Below the pieces are notes generated by a model. The model had not been told where the DNA came from and did no database searches. It saw nothing but the letters and a program-made list of their open reading frames with translations. From positions 1 to 46,406 of the forward strand of contig CAMCSE010000011.1 in assembly GCA_945877515.1 (NCBI GenBank): a stretch of 46,406 nt of DNA, written 5' to 3'. A program made the position numbers and the translations under genes. Positions 31,057 through 40,699 of the stretch are shown here, one piece after another; the stretch's first letter is position 1, and every line of letters begins with the position of its first letter. Source of the DNA: an uncultured Clostridia bacterium. Its GTDB lineage: Bacteria > Bacillota > Clostridia > Oscillospirales > Oscillospiraceae.

Positions 31057-31443
31057 ATGGCGACACACGAATTTTCCCTGCAGCAGCTGCAGCCTTTTCT
31101 GGACGGGAATCCGGGGCGCGGCGTACTGCGGGTGCAGGTATCCACCGCGTCGGGATCGTTCCCCGTACCACGGGCGCTGGTGGAGGTGGCGGTGATGCTG
31201 GGCAACGCCCGGGTACTGCTGTACCGCAAGCGCACTGACAGCAGCGGCATCGCCGACGGCTTTGTCCTGCCGGCAAAGCCCTTTGACGAATCCCAAAGTC
31301 CCCGCACTGCCGGCAGCAGCATGGCCAACTATGTGGTGTCGGTCAGCCATCCCGGCTACGAGAGCGTTACCGATCTGCCTGCCGGGGTGTTCATCAACAC
31401 CAAAACCATTCTGCCGGTGACCCTGACGCCGGTCACCATGTAA
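31057..31443 (+). CDS. Beta-sandwich protein paired with spore-cortex hydrolase
   Basis: A 128-residue protein with no signal peptide. After FSLQQLQPFLDGNPGRGVLRVQV come alternating strands (FPVPRALVEVAVMLGNARVLLYRKRTDSSG, then FVLPAKPF), then NYVVSVSHPGYESVTDLP and TILPVTLTPV. This is the shape of a carboxypeptidase-regulatory-like or prealbumin-like sandwich, and it recalls the N-terminal pro-region of SleC-type cortex enzymes. The ATG at 31057 follows GGAGG by 8 bases. The gene is 11 bases before the hydrolase gene and must be co-transcribed. A chaperone or inhibitor role for the enzyme is inference. Confidence 0.75.
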   Translation: MATHEFSLQQLQPFLDGNPGRGVLRVQVSTASGSFPVPRALVEVAVMLGNARVLLYRKRTDSSGIADGFVLPAKPFDESQSPRTAGSSMANYVVSVSHPGYESVTDLPAGVFINTKTILPVTLTPVTM

Positions 31444-31454
31444 GGAGGGCCGTC

Positions 31455-32798
31455 ATGCCGACACTTCCGGTGGTCCCCACCACCATCACCGTCCATCTGG
31501 GGATGCCTGACAGCAACGCCCCCAATGTGACCATTCCCTTCACCAGCTATATCAAGAACGTAGCCTCCCATGAGCTGTACCCTACCTGGCCGGAGTCGGC
31601 GCTGCGGGCCAATATCATGGCCCAGATCTCCTTCGCCCTCAACCGGATCTACACGGAGTATTACCGCAGCCGGGGCTATGACTTTGACATCACCAGCACC
31701 ACGCAGCGGGATCAGGCCTATGTCTCCGGCGGCAATGTATTTGAGAACATCAGTCAGATCGTGGACGATATTTTCAACAACTACATCGTGCGGCAGGGCT
31801 ATGTGGAGCCGCTGTTCGCCTCTTTCTGCGACGGAGTGCGCACCCAGTGCAGCGGGCTGAGCCAATGGGGCAGCGTGGATCTGGCGGAGGAGGGCTACAT
31901 CCCCTATGAGATCCTGCAGTACTACTATGGCGACGATATCAACATCGTCTTTGACGCTCCGGTCAGCGACAACATTCCCTCCTATCCGGGGCGGCCGCTG
32001 GAGCGGGGCTCCTACGGCCAGAGCGTGCGTACCATTCAGCAGCAGCTCAATCGCATCCACGAAAACTATCCCGGCATCCCCGTCATCTCGCCGGTGTCCA
32101 ACGTATTCGACCGGAACACGGAGGATGCGGTGCGGGAGTTTCAGCGGGTGTTCAACCTGGACGCCGACGGCATCGTGGGCAAGGCCACATGGTACAAGAT
32201 CAAGGAGATATGGACGGGCGTCAAGCAGCTGTCCGAGCTGGCCAGCGAGGGGCTGACGCTCACTGAGGTACAGCCCGTTTTTCCGGCGGTGCTGCGCTTT
32301 GGCGACAAGGGCGTGGCCGTCAGCAGCATACAATACTATCTTGCGTTTCTGGGGTACTTCCTGCCGGAGCTGCCGCACATCGCCATTACCGGCACCTTCG
32401 ATGAAGCGACCCGCGATGCGGTGTTCACCTTTCAGCGCATCTACGGCCTGCCGGTGGACGGCGTGGTGGGCCGTGACACTTGGAACAAGCTGCTGAACGT
32501 GTACGACCAGCTGCTGCGGGATCTGCCGCAAGACTATCAGAACTTCATCGGGCAGATCTATCCGGGACGGTTTCTGTCGCTGGGCGACGAGGGCGCCGCC
32601 GTGCGGCAATTGCAGCAGAATCTGCGGAAGATCGCGGCGCAGGACCCTGCCATTCCCTCAGTAGAGGTGGACGGGATATTCGGCGAAGCCACCCGACAGG
32701 CTGTGCTGGCCCTGCAGCGTCAGCTGGGCATCGACGAAAGCGGCGCGGTGGGGCCGGTGCTATGGACCAGAGCCGCGGAGTTGGCGTCGGGGCTGTGA
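31455..32798 (+). CDS. SleC-like spore-cortex lytic protein with peptidoglycan-binding repeats
   Basis: A 447-residue protein. Residues about 25-110 resemble the SpoIID/LytB lytic-transglycosylase domain: FTSYIKNVASHELYPTWPES, where Glu40 matches the catalytic glutamate of SpoIID, then ALRANIMAQISFALNRIYTE. Three PG_binding_1 repeats follow, at about 185-255, 270-345 and 360-440. Each has a LERGSYGQSVRTIQQQL-like start and a DADGIVGKATWYKI-like end. C. perfringens SleC has one such binding domain, so three is many. No signal peptide is seen, in line with mother-cell-made cortex proteins. GGAGG lies before the ATG. The match to SleC is by domain order; detailed similarity was not tested. Confidence 0.82.
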   Translation: MPTLPVVPTTITVHLGMPDSNAPNVTIPFTSYIKNVASHELYPTWPESALRANIMAQISFALNRIYTEYYRSRGYDFDITSTTQRDQAYVSGGNVFENISQIVDDIFNNYIVRQGYVEPLFASFCDGVRTQCSGLSQWGSVDLAEEGYIPYEILQYYYGDDINIVFDAPVSDNIPSYPGRPLERGSYGQSVRTIQQQLNRIHENYPGIPVISPVSNVFDRNTEDAVREFQRVFNLDADGIVGKATWYKIKEIWTGVKQLSELASEGLTLTEVQPVFPAVLRFGDKGVAVSSIQYYLAFLGYFLPELPHIAITGTFDEATRDAVFTFQRIYGLPVDGVVGRDTWNKLLNVYDQLLRDLPQDYQNFIGQIYPGRFLSLGDEGAAVRQLQQNLRKIAAQDPAIPSVEVDGIFGEATRQAVLALQRQLGIDESGAVGPVLWTRAAELASGL

Positions 32799-32833
32799 AA
32801 GTCCGCGAAAGGGCTGCCGTCGCTATCCATCAG

Positions 32834-32863
32834 AAAAGCACCGTCATGCCTGACGGTGCTTTT
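32834..32863. terminator. Bidirectional terminator between cortex gene pair and rsfS
   Basis: A 13-bp perfect stem, AAAAGCACCGTCA with TGACGGTGCTTTT, around TGCC. It serves both the plus-strand pair and the large minus-strand operon. Confidence 0.9.
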
Positions 32864-32876
32864 TGCGGCGTTTCCC

Positions 32877-33245
32877 TTATTCGTTGGGCGTGATCACGCC
32901 GGTCAGATCCAGCGGTTTACCGTCCCGCCACAGGCGCTCCAGGCCGTAGAACTCCCGGGCCTCGGCGTTGAACATATGGACGGCAATGCAGCCGTAGTCC
33001 AGCAGCACCCATGTACCGCCGCGGTAGCCCTCACGGTGCAGCGGCTGCTCCCCCGCTTCCTCCAGCATCACCTTTTCCACGTTATCCACCAGCGCGTTGA
33101 TCTGGGTATTGCTGGCGCCGGTGGCGATGACGAAGTAATCCGCCAGCGTGGTCAGCTCGCCGATCTCCAGCACCTGAATTTCACGGCCCTTCTTGTCGGA
33201 CAGGGCGCGGGCCGCCAGCAATGCCATTTCTTTCGGTGTTTTCAT
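32877..33245 (-). CDS. rsfS: Ribosome silencing factor RsfS
   Basis: A 122-residue protein of the RsfS/Iojap family, which binds ribosomal protein L14 and blocks subunit joining in slow growth. The family core is LADYFVIATGASNTQINALVDNV, then GTWVLLDYGCIAVHMFN and the REFYGLERLW terminal element. It overlaps the stop of nadD-yqeK by 4 bases (ATGA-type). It is the last gene of the operon that starts at smc. In B. subtilis the order nadD-yqeK-rsfS (yqeL) is the same. Confidence 0.96.
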   Translation of the reverse strand: MKTPKEMALLAARALSDKKGREIQVLEIGELTTLADYFVIATGASNTQINALVDNVEKVMLEEAGEQPLHREGYRGGTWVLLDYGCIAVHMFNAEAREFYGLERLWRDGKPLDLTGVITPNE

Positions 33246-34438
33246 ACTTGTTTCACTCCCTGTTCTATCAGATATCGTTGTGCGTCCAATGTCAGATGGT
33301 GGATGGGGTTACCCATCTCCCGCATCTCCTCAATGGTCATGGTCAGGCCCAGCAGCAGTCCCCGGTCAATGTCCTGCCGGACAACCTCCCGCAGGCGCTC
33401 CACGCCGTCAAAGTCACGGGTCGGCTCCATGTAGTCCGCCAGATAGAGGATCTTCTCCAGCAGCGTCATATGGGGTTTTCCGGTGGTATGAAACCGGATG
33501 GCGCTGTACACCGCGTCGTTGACGCCGAATACATCCCGGGCAATGGCCGCGCCGGTGCGGCTGTGGAGCAGCTTCAGCGCCTGCTGCTCCAACTCATCCA
33601 GCTCCAGCCCATACTGTCTGCACAGCGCCAGCTGCTGGTCCATGTCCAGCTTCTTGGTGCAGTCGTGCAGCAGCGCCGCCACACGAGCCTCCGTTTCATC
33701 CGCGCCGTACTGCTTCGCCAGTTTCACCGCCGTGGCCTCTGTCCCCAGCACATGGGTCATTCGCTTGGGCTTGAGATAGCTCATGGCGATGGGCCGCAGC
33801 GCATCCGGCGTCAGATGTTTCAGGTCGGTGGCCGTGCCGTAAAGATGCTCCCGCTGGATGTAGCCCCACACGGCGGCAGGGACGAGACCGCTACCCCGTC
33901 CTTCCGCCAGCGCGGCACGGACATCGGTGGAGGACAGCTCGATCAGCTCCGGGTTCTCCAGAAGGGTGACCTGTGCCTGATACCGCTGCTCCAATCGCTG
34001 CTTCTGCCGCTCCATGGCGGCGCGGATATCCTCCTCCACCCGGCGGAACGCCGCAATACGTGCAATGCGGCAAATGACCTCCGGTTCATGCCATGTGTGA
34101 AGGGACAGGAACATATCCGATCCCATCAGCAGCCACAGTTCTGCATCGGGATACTCCTGCTGCAGCTGCACAAGAGTATCGCTGGTATAGCTTTTGCCGG
34201 TGCGGTGCAGCTCCATGTCGCTGGCCTCGGCGCAGCGGCCCACCGGGGCGGCCATCAGCGCCGCCATATCGTACCGCTGCCCGGCCGTTACGCCGGAGGG
34301 CAGCGGCTTATGGGGCGGCACACAGGCCGGAACGATCAGCAGCTTGTCCAGTCCCAGCTGCGCCACGGCGGCACGGGCCATGGTTACATGTCCGTTGTGG
34401 GGCGGGTTGAAGGTTCCGCCGAATATGCCGATCCTCAT
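33242..34438 (-). CDS. nadD: Fused nicotinate-nucleotide adenylyltransferase / YqeK HD hydrolase
   Basis: A 398-residue fusion of two proteins that are neighbours in B. subtilis. Residues 1-205 are Nad[15 protein letters not shown] nucleotide-binding motif, [15 protein letters not shown] and the SSTDVR motif; it makes nicotinate adenine dinucleotide in NAD synthesis. Residues 210-398 are the YqeK HD domain: [21 protein letters not shown] (HD pair), then [11 protein letters not shown] and [24 protein letters not shown]. YqeK homologues hydrolyse diadenosine tetraphosphate. No stop or frameshift separates them. The start ATG overlaps the yhbY stop. Either activity may be independent; coupling is inference. 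Confidence 0.94.
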   Translation of the reverse strand: MRIGIFGGTFNPPHNGHVTMARAAVAQLGLDKLLIVPACVPPHKPLPSGVTAGQRYDMAALMAAPVGRCAEASDMELHRTGKSYTSDTLVQLQQEYPDAELWLLMGSDMFLSLHTWHEPEVICRIARIAAFRRVEEDIRAAMERQKQRLEQRYQAQVTLLENPELIELSSTDVRAALAEGRGSGLVPAAVWGYIQREHLYGTATDLKHLTPDALRPIAMSYLKPKRMTHVLGTEATAVKLAKQYGADETEARVAALLHDCTKKLDMDQQLALCRQYGLELDELEQQALKLLHSRTGAAIARDVFGVNDAVYSAIRFHTTGKPHMTLLEKILYLADYMEPTRDFDGVERLREVVRQDIDRGLLLGLTMTIEEMREMGNPIHHLTLDAQRYLIEQGVKQV

Positions 34439-34743
34439 TTCGCCTTCACCAGCTGTATTTTGCGTTTTTCCTTGTTGTGCTGATAGCGGTAGAGGACGAA
34501 TTTACTGCCGATGACCTGCACCACCTCGCTGCGGGTGGCCACGGCCAGCTCCTCTGCCGCCTCACGGGCAGTATACATGCTGTTTTCCAGCACCCGGCCC
34601 TTGATCAGCTCCCTGGCCTCCAGTGCGTCGTCCGCCTGTTTTACCAGATTGTCGCCGATACCGTCCTTGCCCACATGGAGAATGGTATCCATGGTGGCGG
34701 CCATGCCCCGCAGCTGGGCACGCTGTTTGCTTGTCAGTTCCAT
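34435..34743 (-). CDS. yhbY: YhbY-type ribosome-assembly RNA-binding protein
   Basis: A 102-residue protein with a single CRM domain, acting in 50S assembly. Recognisable are [17 protein letters not shown], the conserved [10 protein letters not shown] loop (GxxG), and the C-terminal [14 protein letters not shown]. It is part of the tight operon, 1 base after rdgB and overlapping nadD-yqeK. Confidence 0.93.
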   Translation of the reverse strand: MELTSKQRAQLRGMAATMDTILHVGKDGIGDNLVKQADDALEARELIKGRVLENSMYTAREAAEELAVATRSEVVQVIGSKFVLYRYQHNKEKRKIQLVKAK

Positions 34744-34744
34744 A

Positions 34745-35335
34745 TCAGTGTTTCTCCAAATACTCTTTTAATACTACGGCAAAGGCACGCAGGGCGTTGC
34801 CGCGGTGCGATATTTCGTTTTTCTCCTCCGCCGTCAGCTGGGCAAAGGTGCGGCGCTTGTCCGGCACAAAAAACACCGGATCATAACCGAAGCCATTCTC
34901 CCCCATGGGAGCAAAGGCGATGGTGCCGTAACAGTCGCCGCTGGCCGTCAGCATATCCCCGTTGGGAAAGGCGCAGCAGATGGCGGTATGAAAATGGGCG
35001 GCGCGGTTGGTGGCGCCCCGCATGTTTTGCAGCAGCAGCGCGCAGCGGGCCGGGTCGCTGTCCAGACCGCCGTACCGGGCGGAGTAGATGCCCGGTGCGC
35101 CCTGCAGCCAGTCCACGCACAGGCCGCTGTCATCACCGATGGCCGGCAGGCCGCTGGCCTCCATCACGGCTCTGGCTTTCAGCGCGGCGTTCTCCGCGAA
35201 TGTCGTTCCCGTCTCCTCCACATCCAGCGCAAGACCCAGGTCGGATTCCAGCACCACTTCCACACACAGTCGGTTCAGGATCTCCTGCATCTCCTTCAGT
35301 TTTCCGCGGTTATGGGACGCCAATACAAATTTCAT
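34745..35335 (-). CDS. rdgB: XTP/dITP pyrophosphatase (RdgB/HAM1)
   Basis: A 196-residue cytoplasmic house-cleaning enzyme that hydrolyses non-canonical purine nucleoside triphosphates to prevent their use in nucleic acids. The N-terminus [15 protein letters not shown] is the SxNxxK-type motif. Next come [13 protein letters not shown] and [24 protein letters not shown], then [19 protein letters not shown] and [10 protein letters not shown]. The ATG at 35335 follows GGGGGAGAT and overlaps the rph stop. Pairing of rph and rdgB is common in Firmicutes. Confidence 0.95.
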   Translation of the reverse strand: MKFVLASHNRGKLKEMQEILNRLCVEVVLESDLGLALDVEETGTTFAENAALKARAVMEASGLPAIGDDSGLCVDWLQGAPGIYSARYGGLDSDPARCALLLQNMRGATNRAAHFHTAICCAFPNGDMLTASGDCYGTIAFAPMGENGFGYDPVFFVPDKRRTFAQLTAEEKNEISHRGNALRAFAVVLKEYLEKH

Positions 35336-36057
35336 CGCAGTATCTCCCCCAAAATCTCTTTCTGCTTCCGGATCAATTCCCGGTTGCCCTTGGCGCACAG
35401 GGCCACCAGCTCCTGCTGCTCGGTCACCGAGAAGGAACGGCCCTCGCCGGTACCCTGGATCTCAATGATCTCGCCAAGCTCGTTCATGACGCAGTTGAGA
35501 TCCACCTGCGCCCGGCTGTCCTCATTGTAAGGCAGATCCAGCACCGCAGTATCGTCCACGATACCGGCGCTGACGCCCGCCACATAGTGCCGGATGGGCA
35601 TCCGGCCGATGTAGCCCTCCTCCACCAGCCACCGGCAGGCCAATGCCAGCGCCACAAAGCCGCCGGTGACAGAGGCGGTACGGGTACCGCCGTCCCCCTG
35701 CAGCACGTCGCAGTCGATGGTGATGGTGCGCTCGCCCAGCAGCTTCATATCCACCGCGGCGCGGAGACTGCGGCCGATGAGCCGCTGGATCTCAGCGCTG
35801 CGGGAGGACAGCTTCAGCTTGTCCACGTCACGGCGGCTGCGCTGCCGGTTGGCACGGGGCAGCATGGAGTACTCCGCCGTGACCCAGCCGTGGCCGGGGC
35901 GCACATGGGGCGGCACCCGCTCCTCCACGGAGGCGGTACACAGCACCACAGTGTCGCCGCAGCGGATCAGCACGCTGCCCTCGGCAAATTTGTTGAAATC
36001 AGGCGTGATGGTCACTTCACGCAGTTCATTGTATTTTCTTCCGTCGGCTCTCGTCAC
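35332..36057 (-). CDS. rph: Ribonuclease PH
   Basis: A 241-residue phosphorolytic 3'-5' exonuclease that trims tRNA precursors. Family features are [11 protein letters not shown] at the start, [57 protein letters not shown] (active-site phosphate loop), NCVMNE and GTGEGRSFS. The start is uncertain. TTG at 36081 has no ribosome binding site. GTG at 36066 is only 2 bases after AAAGGA. GTG at 36057 has better spacing and gives the usual M-x-R-x-D-G-R opening, so I prefer it. Confidence 0.95.
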   Translation of the reverse strand: MTRADGRKYNELREVTITPDFNKFAEGSVLIRCGDTVVLCTASVEERVPPHVRPGHGWVTAEYSMLPRANRQRSRRDVDKLKLSSRSAEIQRLIGRSLRAAVDMKLLGERTITIDCDVLQGDGGTRTASVTGGFVALALACRWLVEEGYIGRMPIRHYVAGVSAGIVDDTAVLDLPYNEDSRAQVDLNCVMNELGEIIEIQGTGEGRSFSVTEQQELVALCAKGNRELIRKQKEILGEILR

Positions 36058-36089
36058 GGCTTTCACTTTCCTTTCGCTCAAATATCAGA

Positions 36090-36959
36090 TCAGAACAGGT
36101 CGCTGACAAACTCCTGGGCGTCGAAGGGCTTCAGGTCGTCGATGCCCTCGCCCAAGCCCACGAATTTCACCGGCACCTGCAGCTCCTGGGCAATGGCAAT
36201 GACGATGCCGCCCTTGGCAGTGCCGTCCAGCTTGGTAAGGATAATGCCGGTCAGACCGGCGGTTTCCTTGAACTGCCGGGCCTGAATGAGTCCGTTCTGA
36301 CCGGTGGTGGCGTCCAGCACCAGCAGCGTCTCGCAGGCGGAATCCGGGCATTCCCGGCTGATGATCTTGCGCAGCTTGGCCAGCTCGTTCATCAGATTCT
36401 GCTTGTTGTGCAGGCGCCCCGCCGTATCGCACAGCACCACATCCACATGGCGGGCCTTGGCAGCCTGCAGGGCGTCGAACAGCACCGCGCCGGGATCGGC
36501 GCCCTCGTGCTGGCGGATGATGTCCACTCCGGCACGGTTTGCCCAGATCTCCAGCTGGTCGGCGGCGGCAGCGCGGAAGGTATCGCCGGCACACAGCAGC
36601 ACCTTCTTGCCCTCCGCCTTGAAGCGGGCGGCCAGCTTGCCGATTGATGTGGTTTTGCCCACGCCGTTGACGCCGATGAACAGCAGGATGGACGGTGTGG
36701 TGGACACGTTCAGCGACGAGTCGCCCACGGTCAGATACTTGGCCAGAATCTCACGCAGCGCGTCTTTCACCTGATCGGCAGTGGTGAACCGGCCATCATA
36801 AGCGCGGCGGCGCAGCTCCTCTACGGCGCCCGCGGCCACGGTGGTGCCCACATCGCCCAGGATCAGGTTTTCCTCCAGCTGGTCGTAAAACTCCTCACCC
36901 AGCGATTCAAAGGACATGGGAGCCAGCCATGCCGCCTTCAACTTGCTGAAAATACCCAT
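36090..36959 (-). CDS. ftsY: Signal recognition particle receptor FtsY
   Basis: A 289-residue SRP-receptor GTPase of the co-translational membrane targeting pathway. N-domain helices occupy residues 1-80. The G-domain has [15 protein letters not shown] (G1, Lys102), [27 protein letters not shown] (G3) and [10 protein letters not shown] (G4). It lacks the long acidic A-domain of E. coli FtsY, which is usual in Firmicutes. The ATG follows GGAGA and lies 11 bases after smc, as in B. subtilis, where smc and ftsY are also adjacent. Confidence 0.97.
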   Translation of the reverse strand: MGIFSKLKAAWLAPMSFESLGEEFYDQLEENLILGDVGTTVAAGAVEELRRRAYDGRFTTADQVKDALREILAKYLTVGDSSLNVSTTPSILLFIGVNGVGKTTSIGKLAARFKAEGKKVLLCAGDTFRAAAADQLEIWANRAGVDIIRQHEGADPGAVLFDALQAAKARHVDVVLCDTAGRLHNKQNLMNELAKLRKIISRECPDSACETLLVLDATTGQNGLIQARQFKETAGLTGIILTKLDGTAKGGIVIAIAQELQVPVKFVGLGEGIDDLKPFDAQEFVSDLF

Positions 36960-36969
36960 AGTGTTCTCC

Positions 36970-39900
36970 TTACTTGATGTTCAATTCCTTGGCCATATCG
37001 TTCATATTGATGGTCAGGATGCGGCTGACGCCCCGTTCCTGCATGGTGACGCCGTACAGCACGTCGGCCTCCTCCATGGTACCGCGCCGGTGGGTGATAA
37101 CGATGAACTGGGTCTTGCCGGCGATGCGCCGCATATAGCGGGCATACCGCACCACGTTGGCCTCGTCCAGCGCCGCCTCGATCTCGTCCATGACGCAGAA
37201 CGGCGTGGGATGTACTTTTAATATGGCGAAATACAGGGCGATGGCAACGAAAGCCTTTTCGCCGCCGGACAGCAGCGTAATGGTTTTCAGCTGCTTTCCG
37301 GGGGGCTGCACCCGTATTTCGATGCCGCAGTTGAGGATATCCTTTTCGTCCTCCAGCTCCAGCTGGGCCTTGCCGCCGCCGAACAGCTCCAGAAACGTCT
37401 CCTGAAAGCTCTCGTTGAGCAGCTGGAACTGTCGGGCAAAGATGTCCGTCATCTGCCGGGTCAATTCCTCGATGACCCCCAGCAGCTCCTCCCGCGCCTT
37501 CTCCACGTCGGTGCGCTGCTCCGACAGGTAGGTATAGCGGGTGTTGACACGGTCATATTCCTCGATGGCGCCGATATTGGGGGTACCCAGACCCTTGATC
37601 TCTCTGGTCAGCTCCGCGATGCGGCGTGTGGCCTTGGGGACGCTCTCCAGTTCAATACGCTGCTCCAGCGCGGCGCTGTGGCTCAGCTCATAGCGCTCCC
37701 ACAGCTTGTCCAGCAGGGCTTTCTCCTCCATGGCGTTGCCCTGCAGCTTCTGCTCCATACGGGAGAGCTCCTGCGTGGTGGCGATGACCGCGTCGTTGCA
37801 GGCGCGGCTCTCACGGTTTTTGGCGTCCCGCTGGCCTTCCATCTGCAGCTTGGCCTCAGACAGGCCGTTCAGCTGCGTCCGCAGTTGATCACCCTGACGG
37901 TGCAGCTCGTCCAACTGGGCCTGATGGACGGCGATATCGTTCTCCGCCTGTTGGTTGGCGGCGGCAAACTGCCCGATCAGCGCCTGACGCTGATCCCGGT
38001 CCGTGACCATGTCCAGCCGCAGCCGTTTGAGTTCCTCGATGCTGCGCATTCCGGCGTCCCGCTCGGCGCTCAGCGCCGCCTGCGCCGCTTTCTTCTCGCT
38101 GACCTGCGCCGACAGTGCGTTGGTCTTTTCCAGCAGATCGCTTTGGCCGCTTTGGCTCTCCTCCGCCTGACGGCGCAGCCGGGCCGCACCGGCCTCTTTC
38201 TCCGCGATATCCGCCTCCACAGCGGAGCAGCGCTGCTGATCGTCCCGGGTGCGGGCGGCAAAGGACGCCAGATCTGCCTGCAGATCCTCGCAGCTTTGCC
38301 GCAGCGTCTCCGTGAGAATATCGTAATGATCCTGCTTGCCCTGATACTGCAGCACCAGATCCTCCGCCTTGCGCTGCTGGGCGGAAGCCACCTCCAGCTC
38401 GTACTGGGCCTTTTGCAGCTCCCGCGCCGTTTCCTCCGCCTTGGTCTTGGCGGCGGTCAGCTTTTCCTGCATACCGCCCAGCTTTCCGGTGAGCTGCTCC
38501 AGCTCATTGGCACGGCTGAGCACACCGGCGCTGCGGCTGACGCTGCCGCCGGTCATGGAGCCGCCCCGGTTCATCACCTGTCCGTCCAGCGTGACGATGC
38601 GGAAGGCATTGCGGTACTTGCGGGCCATGGCGATACCGCAGTCCAGATCCTCCACCACCACGGTGCGGCCCAGCAGGTTCCTGAAAATGCCGTCATACTG
38701 CTTGTCATAGGTGATCAGATCGGCGGCAATGCCCACAAAGCCGTATTCACCGGACACATCCTCCCGCAGCGTCTCGCCGCGGATGGCCGTCATGGGCAGG
38801 AAGGTGGCCCGGCCGCCGGAGCGCTGCTTCAGGTAACCGATGGCGGCTTTGCCGTCCTCCTCGCGCTCCACCACGATATTCTGCATTCCGCCGCCCAGCG
38901 CGATCTCCAGCGCCACGGTGTACTTCTGCTGCGTTTTCATCAGGCTGGCCACCGGGCCGCGAACGCCCCGCAGGCTCTTTTTCTCCGCCGCCTGCATCAC
39001 CAGCTTGACGGCGTTGGAGAAGCCCTCGTACTCCTTCTCCATTTCCGTCAGCAGCCGGATGCGGTTGTCCAGCGCCGCCACGTCCATGGTCAGCTGCAAT
39101 TTCTCCGCCTCCGCGTCAGCGGCGCGCTTTTTGCGGCCCTCCATCTTCAGGCTGTGGCCCTGAATGATATTGCTGACCGCCTGCGCTTCCTCCTTCGCCT
39201 CGTTCAGAAGGCGGCGGTTTTCTTTGGATTCCTTTTCGCCCTGCGCCAGCTTTTCCTGCGCGGCGGACAGCTCCGCTTCCGCCCGCTCCCGGCGTTCTTC
39301 GATCTCCCGAAGCCCGGAACGCAGCGCCGACAGTTCCTCCTTGCCATCAGCGGCGGCAGACAGCAGCAGCGTCTCCTCCGCCCGCAGGGATTCCGCCGTG
39401 CGGCCGGCGCCGGCGGCACTGTCGGTCAGTGCCTGCACCTGCCCCAACAGCTCCTGCAATTGCCGCTCCAATGCGGCGCTCTCCGCGTCGATCTGCTCGA
39501 TGCGCTGCATCTGCGCGTCCACCCGGGACTGCAAACTCCCGGCGCGGCTGGCCGTATCCTCCATCTCTCGGCGCACACGGTCCATATTCTCCTGATTATG
39601 CTCTATGGACGTGTGCAGAACAGCAATGGCGCTGTCGTGCTCGCCGGAAGCGGACTCCAACTGTCCCAGCCGGGTGCGGAGCGTCTCCGCCTCCAGATCG
39701 TTTTGCCGCACCTGCTCGCTCAGTTCCTCCACGGCGGCATAGGCAGCTTCCAGTTCCGCCTCCGCCCGCTCCTTGTCGGCCCGGGCCGTCTCCACATCGG
39801 TCTGCAGCTTGAACTTGGCGGTCTTGAGGTTCTGCAGCTGCTCCAGCCACAGGCTGATCTCCAGCACACGCAGCTCATCCCGCAGCACCAGATACTTCTT

Positions 39901-40536
39901 GGCCACCTCCGCCTGCTGGCGCAGAGGCTCCACCTGCAGCTCCAGCTCCGCGATCTTGTCATTGATGCGCACCAGATTCTCCTGAGTGCGCTCCAGCTTG
40001 CGCTCGGCCTCTTCCTTGCGGTGACGGTACTTGCTGATGCCTGCCGCCTCCTCAAACACCTCCCGGCGCTCGCCGCTCTTGACGGACAGTATCTCGTCGA
40101 TCTTGCCCTGTCCGATAATGGAGTAGCCCTCCCGGCCCATGCCGGTGTCCATAAACAGCTCGTTCACGTCCTTGAGCCGTACCGACTGCTTATTGATATA
40201 GTACTCCGACTCGCCGCTGCGGTAATAGCGCCGGGTAACGGCCACCTCGGTCTCGTCCCGGGGGAAGATATGCTCGGTGTTGTCGATCACCAGCGTCACC
40301 TGCGCAAAGCCCATCTGGCTGCGCTTTTCCGTGCCGCCGAAGATCACATCCTCCATCTTGGCACCGCGAAGCTGACGGCTGTTCTGTTCGCCCATGACCC
40401 AGCGGATCGCGTCGGAAATGTTGGACTTGCCGGAGCCGTTGGGGCCTACGATGGCGGTGATATCCTCTCCGAAATTCAGAACCGTCTTATCGGGAAACGA
40501 TTTGAAGCCCTGGATTTCAAGTGCTTTCAGGTACAA
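36970..40536 (-). CDS. smc: Chromosome partition/condensation protein SMC
   Basis: A 1188-residue SMC ATPase that organises and helps segregate chromosomes with ScpA/ScpB. The N-terminal Walker A is GPNGSGKSN (Lys37). Long coiled coils flank a hinge at about 505-690 (RGVRGPVASLM, ALEIALGGGMQNIVVE, GGSMTGGS). The C-terminal signature is LLSGGEKAFVAIALYFA, with Walker B CVMDEIEAALDEANV. I place the start at the TTG 40536: GAGGTGGAG precedes it by a few bases, and the resulting M-YLKALEIQGFKSF is the normal family start; the GTG three codons earlier lies within that Shine-Dalgarno sequence. It is the first gene of the seven-gene operon. Confidence 0.97.
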   Translation of the reverse strand: MYLKALEIQGFKSFPDKTVLNFGEDITAIVGPNGSGKSNISDAIRWVMGEQNSRQLRGAKMEDVIFGGTEKRSQMGFAQVTLVIDNTEHIFPRDETEVAVTRRYYRSGESEYYINKQSVRLKDVNELFMDTGMGREGYSIIGQGKIDEILSVKSGERREVFEEAAGISKYRHRKEEAERKLERTQENLVRINDKIAELELQVEPLRQQAEVAKKYLVLRDELRVLEISLWLEQLQNLKTAKFKLQTDVETARADKERAEAELEAAYAAVEELSEQVRQNDLEAETLRTRLGQLESASGEHDSAIAVLHTSIEHNQENMDRVRREMEDTASRAGSLQSRVDAQMQRIEQIDAESAALERQLQELLGQVQALTDSAAGAGRTAESLRAEETLLLSAAADGKEELSALRSGLREIEERRERAEAELSAAQEKLAQGEKESKENRRLLNEAKEEAQAVSNIIQGHSLKMEGRKKRAADAEAEKLQLTMDVAALDNRIRLLTEMEKEYEGFSNAVKLVMQAAEKKSLRGVRGPVASLMKTQQKYTVALEIALGGGMQNIVVEREEDGKAAIGYLKQRSGGRATFLPMTAIRGETLREDVSGEYGFVGIAADLITYDKQYDGIFRNLLGRTVVVEDLDCGIAMARKYRNAFRIVTLDGQVMNRGGSMTGGSVSRSAGVLSRANELEQLTGKLGGMQEKLTAAKTKAEETARELQKAQYELEVASAQQRKAEDLVLQYQGKQDHYDILTETLRQSCEDLQADLASFAARTRDDQQRCSAVEADIAEKEAGAARLRRQAEESQSGQSDLLEKTNALSAQVSEKKAAQAALSAERDAGMRSIEELKRLRLDMVTDRDQRQALIGQFAAANQQAENDIAVHQAQLDELHRQGDQLRTQLNGLSEAKLQMEGQRDAKNRESRACNDAVIATTQELSRMEQKLQGNAMEEKALLDKLWERYELSHSAALEQRIELESVPKATRRIAELTREIKGLGTPNIGAIEEYDRVNTRYTYLSEQRTDVEKAREELLGVIEELTRQMTDIFARQFQLLNESFQETFLELFGGGKAQLELEDEKDILNCGIEIRVQPPGKQLKTITLLSGGEKAFVAIALYFAILKVHPTPFCVMDEIEAALDEANVVRYARYMRRIAGKTQFIVITHRRGTMEEADVLYGVTMQERGVSRILTINMNDMAKELNIK

Positions 40537-40577
40537 ATACTCCACCTCATTTTACATTGGCATACTTTAACTAGAAT

Positions 40578-40606
40578 AGTGTATCAGAAAAGCACCGCCT
40601 TTTCAA
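40578..40606 (-). promoter_or_regulatory. Sigma-A type promoter for the smc operon
   Basis: On the minus strand, TTGAAA, 17 bases, TACACT with TGA before the -10. It follows the tepA terminator directly. Confidence 0.75.
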
Positions 40607-40610
40607 GATA

Positions 40611-40650
40611 AAAAAGCGAAAGGCCGCGGATCTCCGCAGCCTTTGCGCTT
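40611..40650 (-). terminator. Terminator after the tepA-like gene
   Basis: On the minus strand a long, nearly perfect hairpin: GCGCAAAGGCTGCGGA pairs with TCCGCGGCCTTTCGC, with two mismatched or bulged positions, followed by TTTTTT. It lies 50 bases after the stop and just before the smc promoter. Confidence 0.85.
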
Positions 40651-40699
40651 CTGTCAAAAGCCCCGCTTCGCTTCACGGTGCCCATGGCATGAAGCATGC

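Noticed and set aside
37678-40611. A 977-residue plus-strand open frame opposite smc.
   Set aside because: Composition is dominated by Leu/Gln/Arg from the complement of coiled-coil codons; smc on the other strand has all family motifs.
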